DNA of 64,000 bases, taken from assembly GCF_963665055.1 (NCBI RefSeq), contig NZ_OY762015.1, forward strand, positions 496,001-560,000, given 5' to 3'. The notes under the pieces were generated by a model. That model did not search any database and was not told the DNA's origin. It saw only the letters and a program-made list of their open reading frames with translations. The position numbers and the translations under genes were made by a program. Each line of letters starts with the position of its first letter. Position 1 is the stretch's first letter. Source of the DNA: an uncultured Methanobacterium sp. GTDB taxonomy: Archaea; Methanobacteriota; Methanobacteria; Methanobacteriales; Methanobacteriaceae. This document shows, in pieces, positions 1-12,127 of the stretch.

Positions 1-45
1 CGCTAACCTACTGATCATTTACATAAAACAATTTGAGGTGATAAT

Positions 46-1682
<1,637 letters not shown>

Positions 1683-1686
<4 letters not shown>

Positions 1687-1725
1687 AGTCACCTGACTTT
1701 ACTCATTTTTCTATTTTTTTAAATT
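1683..1725 (+). terminator. Hairpin terminator of the thermosome gene
   Basis: GTAAAGTCA and TGACTTTAC form a perfect 9-bp inverted repeat around CC (1683-1702). A T-rich run follows. The stop codon lies inside the left arm. Confidence 0.7.
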
Positions 1726-1846
1726 ATTTCTACGGTATTTTTTTAAAATCTGTATTTTCGGTATTTTATGGCCATTTTAACATATTCTATGGTCTGTTTA
1801 GCAAATATTAATTCTACAAAATCATTAATTATTCTACCAAATCGGG

Positions 1847-1924
1847 CAATCGTTGTTTAGTGTTGAAACTCTGGTAAAAATTAAATCTTAACAATTGTTA
1901 TTAAAAGCTCTTTAACAATCGTTA
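1847..1924. promoter_or_regulatory. Repeated AACAATYGTTRTT palindromes upstream of the rhodanese gene
   Basis: TAACAATTGTTA at 1889-1900 is a perfect 12-bp palindrome. TAACAATCGTTA at 1913-1924 is nearly so, and a third partial copy CAATCGTTGTTTAG starts at 1847. The likely TATA element (ATTATAAAAAATA, about 1983-1995) lies downstream, so these could bind an activator of the rhodanese gene. The function is inferred only from the symmetry and repetition. Confidence 0.35.
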
Positions 1925-2030
1925 TTTAGTTATTGGGTTTTTCTTTGGTTATAATAATCCATCAAAATAACGAACATTTATTCATTATAAAAAATAAAGA
2001 ATATTTAACCATTTTTTAGAGGTTTTTAAA

Positions 2031-2384
2031 ATGTTTGGACGAAAACCATCATCAAATTCTGCAACTGATCTGGATCCAAATTCAGCTTTTGAAATGATTC
2101 AGAAAAATAAACAGAACCCTGAGTTTATTTTACTGGATGTTAGAACCCTCGGGGAATACAATCAATCCCATATTGAGGATTCCATCCAAATAGACTACCA
2201 ATCACGAGATTTTGAGAAAAAAGTACAGGAATTGGATAAAAGTAAAACATATCTGGTTTACTGTAGATCTGGAATGAGAAGTGGAGCCAGTGTAGATATA
2301 ATGAGTAAGCTTGGTTTTAAAAATTTGTACAACATGGCTGGTGGAATAATGGGATGGGAAAATTGTGGGTTGCCTTTAAAATGA
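2031..2384 (+). CDS. Rhodanese-domain sulfurtransferase
   Basis: Single-domain rhodanese of 117 residues, probably a cytosolic sulfur carrier or thiosulfate/persulfide sulfurtransferase. Seen: the LLDVRTLGEY entry motif (residues 34-43), and the active-site loop CRSGMRSG at 78-85 with catalytic Cys78, followed by the GGIMGW C-terminal signature. The first 15 residues are a short polar extension with no signal peptide. The start ATG follows AGAGGT. It stands alone between the thermosome and a convergent thiolase gene, so its sulfur acceptor is unknown. Confidence 0.9.
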   Translation: MFGRKPSSNSATDLDPNSAFEMIQKNKQNPEFILLDVRTLGEYNQSHIEDSIQIDYQSRDFEKKVQELDKSKTYLVYCRSGMRSGASVDIMSKLGFKNLYNMAGGIMGWENCGLPLK

Positions 2385-2460
2385 TAATATCCCTTTATAA
2401 ATATTCTTTTTAAAATAAGCAAAATCAGTCAGTTAAAATTAAGTAAAAAATAGATAATTA

Positions 2461-2497
2461 GAAAGAATCTATTTAAGACTCTTTCCTTTTTTTGATT
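2461..2497 (+). terminator. Hairpin terminator after the rhodanese gene
   Basis: GAAAGAATCT (2461-2470) pairs with AGACTCTTTC (2476-2485), nine of ten bases, across a 5-nt loop. A CCTTTTTTT run follows. It lies between convergent genes. Confidence 0.65.
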
Positions 2498-2521
2498 TTT
2501 TATTGCCATCGAATGGTTTAA

Positions 2522-3690
<1,169 letters not shown>

Positions 3691-3707
3691 ATATTAATTT
3701 TTAATGT

Positions 3708-4781
<1,074 letters not shown>

Positions 4782-4928
4782 TAGTATTACTAATTATTTC
4801 GTGTTGAGTTAATCTTCTTTTTAAGCTACACAGATTTATAATTGGTTTAATTGAGGTATACCTTATATTTTCCTTTAATCTTGGATATTTTAAAAAAAAT
4901 TATGTAATTAATTTAAGGCTGAAACCAG

Positions 4929-4936
4929 TTTATATA
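4929..4936 (+). promoter_or_regulatory. TATA box of the cyclo-ligase-like gene
   Basis: TTTATATA is a good archaeal TATA element. Transcription should begin about 25 nt downstream, near 4957-4962. That argues against a GTG start at 4953 and for the internal ATG at 5028 or the ATG at 4959. Confidence 0.45.
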
Positions 4937-5027
4937 GTTATGTATACCATGGGTGGAGATGGTAGCGTTCTTTAGAGGACTGTTCTATTTCAAGTATTTA
5001 TTAGATATAACTCATAAATTAAATTTA

Positions 5028-5657
5028 ATGCAAGTTGAAGATAAGCAAAAACTTAGAACAATAATATGGAGAGTTCTTGAGGATAATGATCTTTTAAGAA
5101 CCTCCAAGTCCTGCTTCGGAAGAATTCCAGACTTCAAAGGGGCACATGGTGCTGCCATGAGGTTGAAAAAAACAGTGGAGTGGCAGGATGCAGAAACAGT
5201 CTTCTCCAGTCCAGATTCAGCCTTGAAGGATGTGCGTGAAAACACCCTTCTGGATGGTAAGGTTCTGGTGATGGCCACCCCTAAACTAAAAAATGGTTAT
5301 CTCCTCCTGGATCCAGCAGAAGCCAGTGGCAATGAAAAAAGTGCATCCACCATTGAAGGGGCTTACGTGCTGGGGAAAAGGATTGTGAAATTCCCCAGAA
5401 TTGATCTGGTGGTGGAAGGTTCCCTTGGTGTTGATCTGGAGGGAAACCGTCTTGGGAAAGGAAGAGGTTTTGCTGACCAGGAAATATCATCCCTATCACG
5501 AGCAGGAGTTATTGATGGGGAAACACCCATCTGCAGCCCGGTACATTCACTGCAAATGGTGGATCATGTTCCCACTGTAGAACATGATGAACGGATTAAC
5601 ATGGTGGTAACCCCTGAAATGGTTATCAGGATGGATAAAATAACGTTGCTAAGGTAA
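5028..5657 (+). CDS. 5-formyltetrahydrofolate cyclo-ligase family protein
   Basis: Resembles the MTHFS family, which closes 5-formyl-tetrahydrofolate (or a pterin analogue) with ATP. Seen: FGRIPDFKGAHGAAMRL near the N-terminus, and the nucleotide-binding loop GKGRGFADQEIS in the second half. Methanogens use tetrahydromethanopterin, so the true substrate may be a methanopterin relative; this is inference. An open frame continues upstream to a GTG at 4953, but homology begins at the ATG at 5028 (MQVEDKQKLR), and no clear ribosome binding site decides the matter. It is divergent from the HMG-CoA synthase operon. Confidence 0.75.
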   Translation: MQVEDKQKLRTIIWRVLEDNDLLRTSKSCFGRIPDFKGAHGAAMRLKKTVEWQDAETVFSSPDSALKDVRENTLLDGKVLVMATPKLKNGYLLLDPAEASGNEKSASTIEGAYVLGKRIVKFPRIDLVVEGSLGVDLEGNRLGKGRGFADQEISSLSRAGVIDGETPICSPVHSLQMVDHVPTVEHDERINMVVTPEMVIRMDKITLLR

Positions 5658-5866
5658 TATTATTTTAAACATGATAAAATTTATTATAACTAATCTTAGT
5701 ATTTTTAAAATGGGATTGAGTGAATGAAGTTTGGATTTATATCAAATAAGTTCTTTAAAGGTTGGATAATGAGAAATAAGATTATTTGAAATGTTCTAAA
5801 AAGGTTTGGTTAAAAAGAAATAGGATTTATTAAAATAAGTTTTCAAATGTTTGAAGTTCTGAAACA

Positions 5867-6241
5867 TTATAGAAGTTCTAAAAACATTCCCAGATCCAGT
5901 TTTCCCACATCTTCTGAGGTTTTCATCCCGTATTTTTTGTAGAGGAGGTTCCAGTCCTGATCAATGAGGAATTCATGTAATTCTGCAGGGGTAAATTGTT
6001 GTCCATTGCGTTTCATATTTTCCAATTCAATTATGCAGTTTTTTAAAAGATCCTCAGCATCATCCAGTTCCATGAGTTTACTTACCATTCCCTGATCATC
6101 TTTAAAATTCTTTTGAACATTTATTCCCTTGTAATAAAAGTTTTTATACCTTTTTTCCTGTGAAATAAACTTGTGAACAATTAACAGTTTCTCTTGAAGT
6201 TCATCTACTTCTTTAGGGGTAAGTTTCATATTTTTCATCAT
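5867..6241 (-). CDS. Conserved hypothetical protein, helical
   Basis: A 124-residue protein I do not recognise. It is charged and predominantly helical by eye, with no Cys motif, signal peptide or membrane segment. Four ATG codons cluster at the start (residues 1, 2 and 5 are Met) without a clear ribosome binding site, so the start is uncertain by a few codons. It lies 55 bp downstream of the ferritin-like gene in the same orientation and may share its transcript. Codon use resembles its neighbours. Confidence 0.55.
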   Translation of the reverse strand: MMKNMKLTPKEVDELQEKLLIVHKFISQEKRYKNFYYKGINVQKNFKDDQGMVSKLMELDDAEDLLKNCIIELENMKRNGQQFTPAELHEFLIDQDWNLLYKKYGMKTSEDVGKLDLGMFLELL

Positions 6242-6296
6242 CCGGGGTATCTACATGTAATTGGTAAATTAGCTAACTACTACTTTAATGTGGTTA

Positions 6297-6707
6297 TTAA
6301 TCATTTAAATTATCTAATCTTTCACGGAATTCCTTACGATGGCGTCTTTCCTCATCTCTTATGTGTTTCAGGACTCCCACCACTTCCTCATCATCAATGA
6401 CTTCAATCTGGTGGGTGTAAATATCAATGCCCTCTGATTCGAGTTGAATCTGCCTATGTAACATTTCTTCAAGGCTGTCCCCACCAAAATTGAGTTCCTT
6501 GTGCTCCATAGTTGGCTTACCTCCCCTTTTAGTTATAAGATCTGCCAACCACCACATATGTCGCATTTCATCCACAGATATGGCCTCAGTCACGCGGCTG
6601 GGATCACAGTCTTCCATTAAAAAGGAATTTTGCACGTAAACCATGGTTGCTTCCAGTTCTCTCACGAAATCATCATTCAACATGGCAATTATCTCATCTT
6701 CATTCAA
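6297..6707 (-). CDS. Ferritin-like diiron protein
   Basis: A 136-residue four-helix ferritin-like protein, probably for iron handling or peroxide/oxygen defence in the cytosol. Seen: the helix-1 ligand in VRELEATMVY (about Glu17), an ExxxH-type helix in SVDEMRHMWW (about 44-53), a third-helix Glu in QLESEGIDIY, and the helix-4 EERRHR motif. These are the repeated Glu/His ligands of the bacterioferritin/rubrerythrin superfamily. No rubredoxin domain follows, so it is not a classical rubrerythrin. It lies between the thioesterase and an unknown small gene on the same strand. Confidence 0.8.
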   Translation of the reverse strand: MNEDEIIAMLNDDFVRELEATMVYVQNSFLMEDCDPSRVTEAISVDEMRHMWWLADLITKRGGKPTMEHKELNFGGDSLEEMLHRQIQLESEGIDIYTHQIEVIDDEEVVGVLKHIRDEERRHRKEFRERLDNLND

Positions 6708-6769
6708 AATAATACCCCCTTTATCATTTGAATATGGAAATACTCATAATCTGTTGAACTTCCATTAGA

Positions 6770-7183
6770 TCAGGAAACTTCCATTAAGTCACTGATCTTT
6801 TCCCTCTTACGGTAAGCCATGCCCTGGAAGACTGCCACCATGTCACCATCTTCATCATGTATATCCACGGTGTAACTAGCAATTCGACCCCCACTGGACA
6901 GTTCACGGGCTTCTGCTCGTAACACCCCTTTACTGACTGCTTTAAAATAGGATATGTTAGCATTTATGGCCACAGTAACTGTTCCATGAGAATTAGCTGC
7001 TAGGGCAAAGGTAAAATCGGCAAGGGTAAACAGTGCTCCTCCATGAACCGTTCCCACACCATTAAGGTGCATATCCTCAATTTCCATGGTGGTGGTGGCT
7101 TTTCCAGGGGAAATACTCACCACTTCAATGTTAGTTAGATCGGCAAAACGATCGTTTTCAAAGAACTTTAGAATTTTTTCCAT
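6770..7183 (-). CDS. PaaI-family hotdog thioesterase
   Basis: Single hotdog domain of 137 residues that likely hydrolyses an acyl- or aryl-CoA thioester. Seen: the family signature GTVHGGALFTLADF around residues 43-56, with the catalytic Asp/Glu region, followed by ANISYFKAVSKG. The substrate cannot be told from sequence. Same strand as the ferritin-like gene 62 bp downstream. Confidence 0.88.
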   Translation of the reverse strand: MEKILKFFENDRFADLTNIEVVSISPGKATTTMEIEDMHLNGVGTVHGGALFTLADFTFALAANSHGTVTVAINANISYFKAVSKGVLRAEARELSSGGRIASYTVDIHDEDGDMVAVFQGMAYRKREKISDLMEVS

Positions 7184-7356
7184 TTTAAAAACCTGACCTT
7201 CCTAATTATTAACATTCCCAATTTTAATACTTGATAATATACTATTTGAAGAAATTTAATCAATTATTAATATTTTAAACAAAGATTCAATATCTTTATT
7301 TTTCTTCATAACTATTATAAAATGTTTAAATTATAAAATTTATGATTAACCACAGA

Positions 7357-7386
7357 TTATCATAGGATAAATTTATCATAGGATAA
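7357..7386 (+). promoter_or_regulatory. Two tandem TTATC-ATAG-GATAA palindromes at the Nmad3 gene
   Basis: The 14-bp perfect inverted repeat TTATCATAGGATAA occurs twice (7357-7370 and 7373-7386), 16 bp apart. A TATA-like TTATAAAATT lies at about 7330-7339. The palindromes thus cover the expected transcription start and leader, the usual place for a repressor operator. Confidence 0.5.
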
Positions 7387-7420
7387 ATTGTGTAAAGAAA
7401 AATATGTGGGGAATGAAACA

Positions 7421-8158
7421 TTGAAAGCCATGTTACTGCGGGTTGGAATTGATAAATCCAGTGATAGTGTCCTTGCTCCCATATTCCAGGATGGAAGTTT
7501 TGAATACATTCCCTTATCAGAAAAAGATGAAACATCTACAGAAAACCGCACCTACACGGATTTAACCGGTGAAAAAGGGAAGCCTCTTTCAGATTATCTT
7601 CCAACCCGTGTGGCTAACCGTAAAATACACCTGGATCCAGAGTTTAAAACTTTCACTTATGGTGATGTGGGTCGAAAAGCCGACTACCTTCTGAAACTAA
7701 ACTCTGGTGACATTCTGGTATTTTACGCAGGTCTTACTCCCTACATGAAGTCAGAATATCCTGAAGCCCTTTATATAATTGGTTATTTTACTGTAAGAGA
7801 AATTAGAGATTTTCACAAGATCACTGGTTCTCACCGGACTAATAATTCTCATAAGAGTTCCATCAATGAAATTAAGAGGATTCAAGATCATTACCCTAAC
7901 AATTCTCATCCTAAACGGGTTTCAGATATTCATGAAATGGTTCTAGTAGTGGGAGACCCTAAACGAAGTAAAATACTGGAAAGAGCCATTTTAATCAGTG
8001 AAAAAAAGTTGAACAAAATTGGTAGGCATTACCATGCAGTTTCACCCCCGATGGAGGAACTACTTGGGATTAAGGGTTCTATTCAAAGGAGCATACCTCC
8101 CAGATTCATACATGAAGAGGATAAACTCCTTAACTTAAAGGATTTACTGGTTTTATAG
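7421..8158 (+). CDS. Nmad3 (nucleotide modification associated domain 3) protein
   Basis: Resembles the Nmad3 family, proteins predicted to act alongside modified-DNA systems; biochemical function is unknown. Seen: the opening strand MLLRVGIDKSS, then APIFQDGSFEYIPL, TYTDL and KIHLDPEF, followed by a DILVFYAGL strand. The frame is open upstream to a TTG at 7390, but similarity begins at the TTG at 7421 (MKAMLLRVGID) or the ATG at 7430. The GGGG at 7406-7412 could serve as ribosome binding site. No methyltransferase or base-modifying gene neighbours it, so its partner is unclear. It sits behind tandem palindromes that look like an operator. Confidence 0.65.
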   Translation: MKAMLLRVGIDKSSDSVLAPIFQDGSFEYIPLSEKDETSTENRTYTDLTGEKGKPLSDYLPTRVANRKIHLDPEFKTFTYGDVGRKADYLLKLNSGDILVFYAGLTPYMKSEYPEALYIIGYFTVREIRDFHKITGSHRTNNSHKSSINEIKRIQDHYPNNSHPKRVSDIHEMVLVVGDPKRSKILERAILISEKKLNKIGRHYHAVSPPMEELLGIKGSIQRSIPPRFIHEEDKLLNLKDLLVL

Positions 8159-8197
8159 GAGGATAATCTCTCTATTAATCTGTTAATTTGATCGATT

Positions 8198-8689
8198 TTA
8201 AAAATGACAACTTTTACGGCCAGTTTTTTCTATATACCTTTGATGGTACTTTTCTGCCCTCCAGAAAGTAGGTGCTGGTTTGATCTCGGTAACAATCATT
8301 CCAGAGTACCTTCCAGATGCATCCAATTTTTCTTTACTTGCACGAGCTAATTTCTCCTGATCGGAGTCATGGTAAAATATAACTGACCGGTATTGGGCCC
8401 CAATATCAGGTCCCTGCCGGTTTAAAGTGGTGGGGTTATGAATATTCCAGAAAAGATCCAGTAAATCAGTGTAGGAAACAACTTCAGGGTCATAGGTAAC
8501 TTCAACCACCTCAGCATGACCAGTACCTCCTGAACAAACATCCTGATATGAAGGGTTATTAAAATCCCCTCCAGCATAACCTGCTGCAGTATCCACTACT
8601 CCGTCCAGTTTCCTGAAAGCATCTTCCACTCCCCAGAAACAACCAGCCCCAAAAGTCGCTTTTTTAAGGTAATTTTCAGTCATATTCAC
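8198..8689 (-). CDS. msrA: Peptide methionine sulfoxide reductase MsrA
   Basis: Reduces methionine-S-sulfoxide in proteins. The 163-residue length is typical. Seen: the catalytic GCFWG motif with Cys17, the DPEVVSYTDLLDLFWNIHNPT segment in shortened form around residues 70-90, the GAQYRSVIFYHD strand, and a resolving Cys near the C-terminus (Cys161 in KSCHF). An MsrP-like molybdoenzyme lies elsewhere in the window (40530-41192) and could be a second repair route. MsrB is not seen. Confidence 0.96.
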   Translation of the reverse strand: MNMTENYLKKATFGAGCFWGVEDAFRKLDGVVDTAAGYAGGDFNNPSYQDVCSGGTGHAEVVEVTYDPEVVSYTDLLDLFWNIHNPTTLNRQGPDIGAQYRSVIFYHDSDQEKLARASKEKLDASGRYSGMIVTEIKPAPTFWRAEKYHQRYIEKTGRKSCHF

Positions 8690-8942
8690 CCACTCCTTGA
8701 ATTTTTAAGGGAATTCACCGTGCATTTGAATAACTTTCGATAATCCAAACAACTCTTTAAATAAATTTAAACTCCTAAGTTGTTTTAGGAACTATTAGTT
8801 TATCCTGAATGTTATTTTTTGTATTTCATTTTCTATAATTTTTGTCATTTTAAAAAGTTATTTTATCGTTAAGGTGATTTACTGGGTGCACTTCGCTGAT
8901 TGATATAAAAAAATTTTAGTCACAAGGCACATAATAAACCAC

Positions 8943-10643
8943 ATGCAGAATCATAAAGTTGCCTCCATACTCCAGCAAGTGGCAGATTACCTGGAACTGG
9001 ATGGTGTTGATTTCCGTACCAAGGCTTACCGCAGGGCAGCTCATACCATAGAAACCCTCAGTGTGGACATAGCTGACATGCAAAAACAGGGAAAATTGGA
9101 GGAGTTACCAGGGATAGGTAAGCATATACATGAGAAGATCGAGGAGATACTGGACAATGGAAGCCTGAAATATCTGGAAAATTTAAAAAAGGAGTTTCCA
9201 CTGGACATGGATGCACTGATGCAAGTGGAAGGATTGGGCCCCAAGAAGATAAAATTACTGTACCAGGAACTGGGGATAAAAAACTTGGACGACCTGGAAA
9301 AAGAGGCTAAACGTCACCATATCCGCAGGTTAAAGGGGATGGGAACTAAAACCGAGGCTAAGATTCTTCAAAACATTGAATTTGCAAGGAAAAGTATTGG
9401 GAGGCAGTTACTGGGTGATGTTCTGCCCCTGGCAATTGAAATCAAACAGAGGATAAGTGCCCTGGATACGGTGGACCAGGTTGAAATTGCGGGTTCAATC
9501 CGCCGCCGGAAGGAAACAGTGGGAGATATTGACATACTCACCGTAACCCAACATCCAGATGAAGTAATGGACTACTTCACAAAGATGGACCTGGTAGGGG
9601 AAGTGATAGTTAAGGGGCATGCCAAGTCAACAGTAAGACTCTACAATGGTATGGATGCAGATATAAGGGTTTTTAAAGAGTCAGATTTCGGTTCAGCAAT
9701 GGTCTACTTCACTGGTTCACGTGAGTTAAACATTGTATTAAGGAAAATTGCCCTATCCAAGAGTATGAAACTCAACGAGTACGGTGTGTTCCAGGAAGAT
9801 GTGCGCCTGGCGGGTCAAACTGAATGGGATGTTTTCAGGGCACTGGGACTAGATTACATTCCACCGGAACTTCGAGAGAACACGGGTGAAATAGAAGCAG
9901 CACAGCAAGGAAAACTCCCAGAACTGGTTGAGTATAAGGATATAAGGGGCGACCTCCACATACACACCAACTGGAGTGATGGTAAATCCAGTATCCGTGA
10001 AATGGCAACTAAAGCATCTGAGATGGGCTATGAATACTTGGCTATCACTGATCACACCCGCCTTCCAGTGGCCCGAGGCTTGGATGAGAAAAGACTAACC
10101 CAGCAGATGAATGAAATCGACCAGATCAATGAGGAAGTGGAAACTATAACTATACTGAAGGGTGCAGAAGTTAATTTAGATTCCTATGGTAACCTAGACA
10201 TCTCGAGTAATATTCTGGGGGAACTGGACCTGGTGATAGCTGCAGTGCACTACGATCTCCGGCAGGATCCAGAAAAGATAAATGAAAGAATTTCCAGGGG
10301 ACTTGAAAATGAACATGTGGATATATTAGCCCATCCTACCGGCCGGAAACTAAAAGAAAGACAGCCCTATAAATTAGATATTGAAAAGTTATTCCAGAAG
10401 GCCAGTGAAATTGGAACCATACTGGAAGTAAACTCCCAACCCAAAAGACTGGATTTAAAAGATATTCATATTAAAATGGCTACCGAGTACGGCTGCCAGT
10501 TGGTGGTGAACACAGATAGTCATCACACATCTGATTTAAATTACATGGAATTGGGTGTAGCCACTGCCCGCAGGGGATGGGCCGAAAGAAAAGATATAAT
10601 AAACACTCTTCCACTTAAAAAGCTTTTGAAGGTTATAAATTAA
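8943..10643 (+). CDS. polX: PolX-type DNA polymerase/3'-5' exonuclease
   Basis: Family X polymerase for gap-filling repair, with a PHP-type exonuclease and AP-endonuclease module. The 566 residues match archaeal and bacterial PolX. Seen: N-terminal helix-hairpin-helix segments (LPGIGKHIHEKI, VEGLGPKKIK, LKGMGTKTEAK; residues 55-145), the polymerase metal site AGSIRRRKETVGDIDIL (about 182-199), and the PHP domain from about 335 with DLHIHTNWSDG, AITDH, a HPTGR segment and VNTDSHH. It appears monocistronic and divergent from msrA. ATG start without a strong ribosome binding site. Confidence 0.95.
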   Translation: MQNHKVASILQQVADYLELDGVDFRTKAYRRAAHTIETLSVDIADMQKQGKLEELPGIGKHIHEKIEEILDNGSLKYLENLKKEFPLDMDALMQVEGLGPKKIKLLYQELGIKNLDDLEKEAKRHHIRRLKGMGTKTEAKILQNIEFARKSIGRQLLGDVLPLAIEIKQRISALDTVDQVEIAGSIRRRKETVGDIDILTVTQHPDEVMDYFTKMDLVGEVIVKGHAKSTVRLYNGMDADIRVFKESDFGSAMVYFTGSRELNIVLRKIALSKSMKLNEYGVFQEDVRLAGQTEWDVFRALGLDYIPPELRENTGEIEAAQQGKLPELVEYKDIRGDLHIHTNWSDGKSSIREMATKASEMGYEYLAITDHTRLPVARGLDEKRLTQQMNEIDQINEEVETITILKGAEVNLDSYGNLDISSNILGELDLVIAAVHYDLRQDPEKINERISRGLENEHVDILAHPTGRKLKERQPYKLDIEKLFQKASEIGTILEVNSQPKRLDLKDIHIKMATEYGCQLVVNTDSHHTSDLNYMELGVATARRGWAERKDIINTLPLKKLLKVIN

Positions 10644-10790
10644 GTTATACTCATTTTTGAAGTACTTATTCTTAAAGTACAAGTTCATAACTATATTATT
10701 TTTAAAAGAGACTCAGGGTACTGATTTTAAGAGACTAAAAATATACTAATTTTAAAAAAAAGATGGTTTGGTAAGTATTTTTAGATTATT

Positions 10791-11744
10791 TTAAAAATCC
10801 CCTGTCTGGTGAAGTAAGGATAGTATCTTGGCCAGGGTAACCACATCCTCCCGATTGTGTTCAATTATGGGCACTAATGGGCCGATATTGCCTGTTTCAC
10901 GGTAAGTCAGGTAAAAATCAGGAACCTTGCTACTGGGAACATCTTCACATCTTTTAACCCCAAAAAAGTGTTCTTCCAGGGTCTGCAACTTGCAGTTAGG
11001 GAGCTGGTCATTCCATTGGCGCCGGGAGAAGTGGAGAAGATCCAGGTGCTGGGTGTTGATACCATTTTTCATGTGATGAAAACGCATCCTACTTTTAATG
11101 AATGGAACATCAAAACTACGGCCATTAAAGGTAACATAAACATTATCACTGTCCTGATGAGATAGGAAACCCTCAATTGCTGCCTTTTCCTCCTTTAAAT
11201 CCCTTAATAAATACTGGTTAATGGTTAAACCATCCTGGTTTCCTTCGGCAACACCAATAAGGATGAGCGGTACATCTTTAAGTCCTAGGGTTTCAATATC
11301 CATGAAAAGCATGTTTTCAGCACCGGAAAGGGAGGACAGGAGGAGGTTAAGTGGATGAGAAGGTGAGTACCTGGTAGAAATCCATTCTGAGAGGGCACAA
11401 ACATCATCTGTTTCCATTTTATCTAAAAATTCACAGGCACGGTCCTTGTAAATTGGATGTTCTGCTAAATCAGTTAGGGAATTGAATCCACTACTTTTAA
11501 GCTTTCTTTCTGTTGATGCACCAATTCCTTTAATTAACTTTAGATCACTGAGTAAACATTCATTAACTCTTTTTTCATCTAAAGTTTTAATTTCTAACTT
11601 CTCATGAGTGGTGAAACGGTAACATGAACCGCACTTTGTATCTATCTCTTCCCCGTACTCCAGGTCTTCCAGTGATTTATCCTGATAAGTTTCCAGGAGT
11701 TTTTGTTTAAGTTTTTCAGGGTTATTTTCAGATTCATAAGCCAT
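10791..11744 (-). CDS. RNase H-fold exonuclease (YprB-like) with HhH domain
   Basis: A DEDD-family 3'-5' exonuclease-like protein of 317 residues. Seen: a possible zinc knuckle CGSC near 38-41, a helix-hairpin-helix region LKLIKGIGASTERKL (68-82), then the RNase H-fold start MLFMDIETLGL with Asp149 and Glu151, FNGRSFDVPFI in the middle, and the C-terminal HNREDVVTLAKI that supplies the last acidic ligand. The family is predicted to process DNA or RNA ends; the physiological substrate is unknown. It converges with polX. Confidence 0.82.
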   Translation of the reverse strand: MAYESENNPEKLKQKLLETYQDKSLEDLEYGEEIDTKCGSCYRFTTHEKLEIKTLDEKRVNECLLSDLKLIKGIGASTERKLKSSGFNSLTDLAEHPIYKDRACEFLDKMETDDVCALSEWISTRYSPSHPLNLLLSSLSGAENMLFMDIETLGLKDVPLILIGVAEGNQDGLTINQYLLRDLKEEKAAIEGFLSHQDSDNVYVTFNGRSFDVPFIKSRMRFHHMKNGINTQHLDLLHFSRRQWNDQLPNCKLQTLEEHFFGVKRCEDVPSSKVPDFYLTYRETGNIGPLVPIIEHNREDVVTLAKILSLLHQTGDF

Positions 11745-11993
11745 ATGTGGACTCCAAACTATTATGGGTTCTAATTTATTGATAACATTCTAATTGATAG
11801 AGGATTGGTAACCATTAAACTTTACTTAAAGCACCATCAATCTTTACTACCCTTACTATTATTACCATCATTATTTATGGTTGTTAAGACCATATATAGC
11901 TGTAATTATTAATTACTAAATTCCAAAATGCTGGGTAAGAAATTTAAAAAAATCCCCTTTTCAGGGAAAAATTACCAGTTTTCATGGGGAATT

Positions 11994-12107
11994 CATTATA
12001 ATGCATTTTATGAATTATAATAGGATTATAAAACTTATAAAAAATTAAACATTTATAAAGGTTATAATGCTTATAATAAGGTTATAAAACTCATAATTGA
12101 ATTATAA
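11994..12107 (+). repeat. About nine TTATAA-type palindromes spaced near 10 bp
   Basis: Between 11994 and 12107 the hexamer TTATAA recurs roughly every 10 bp. A longer element GGWTTATAAAACTYATAA appears twice. The cluster ends just before the GGGGG ribosome binding site of the flavodoxin-PPOX gene. It may be one or more TATA boxes within a phased protein-binding array, or simple AT-rich decay. Confidence 0.4.
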
Positions 12108-12127
12108 ATGCAGAAGGGGGACTTATA

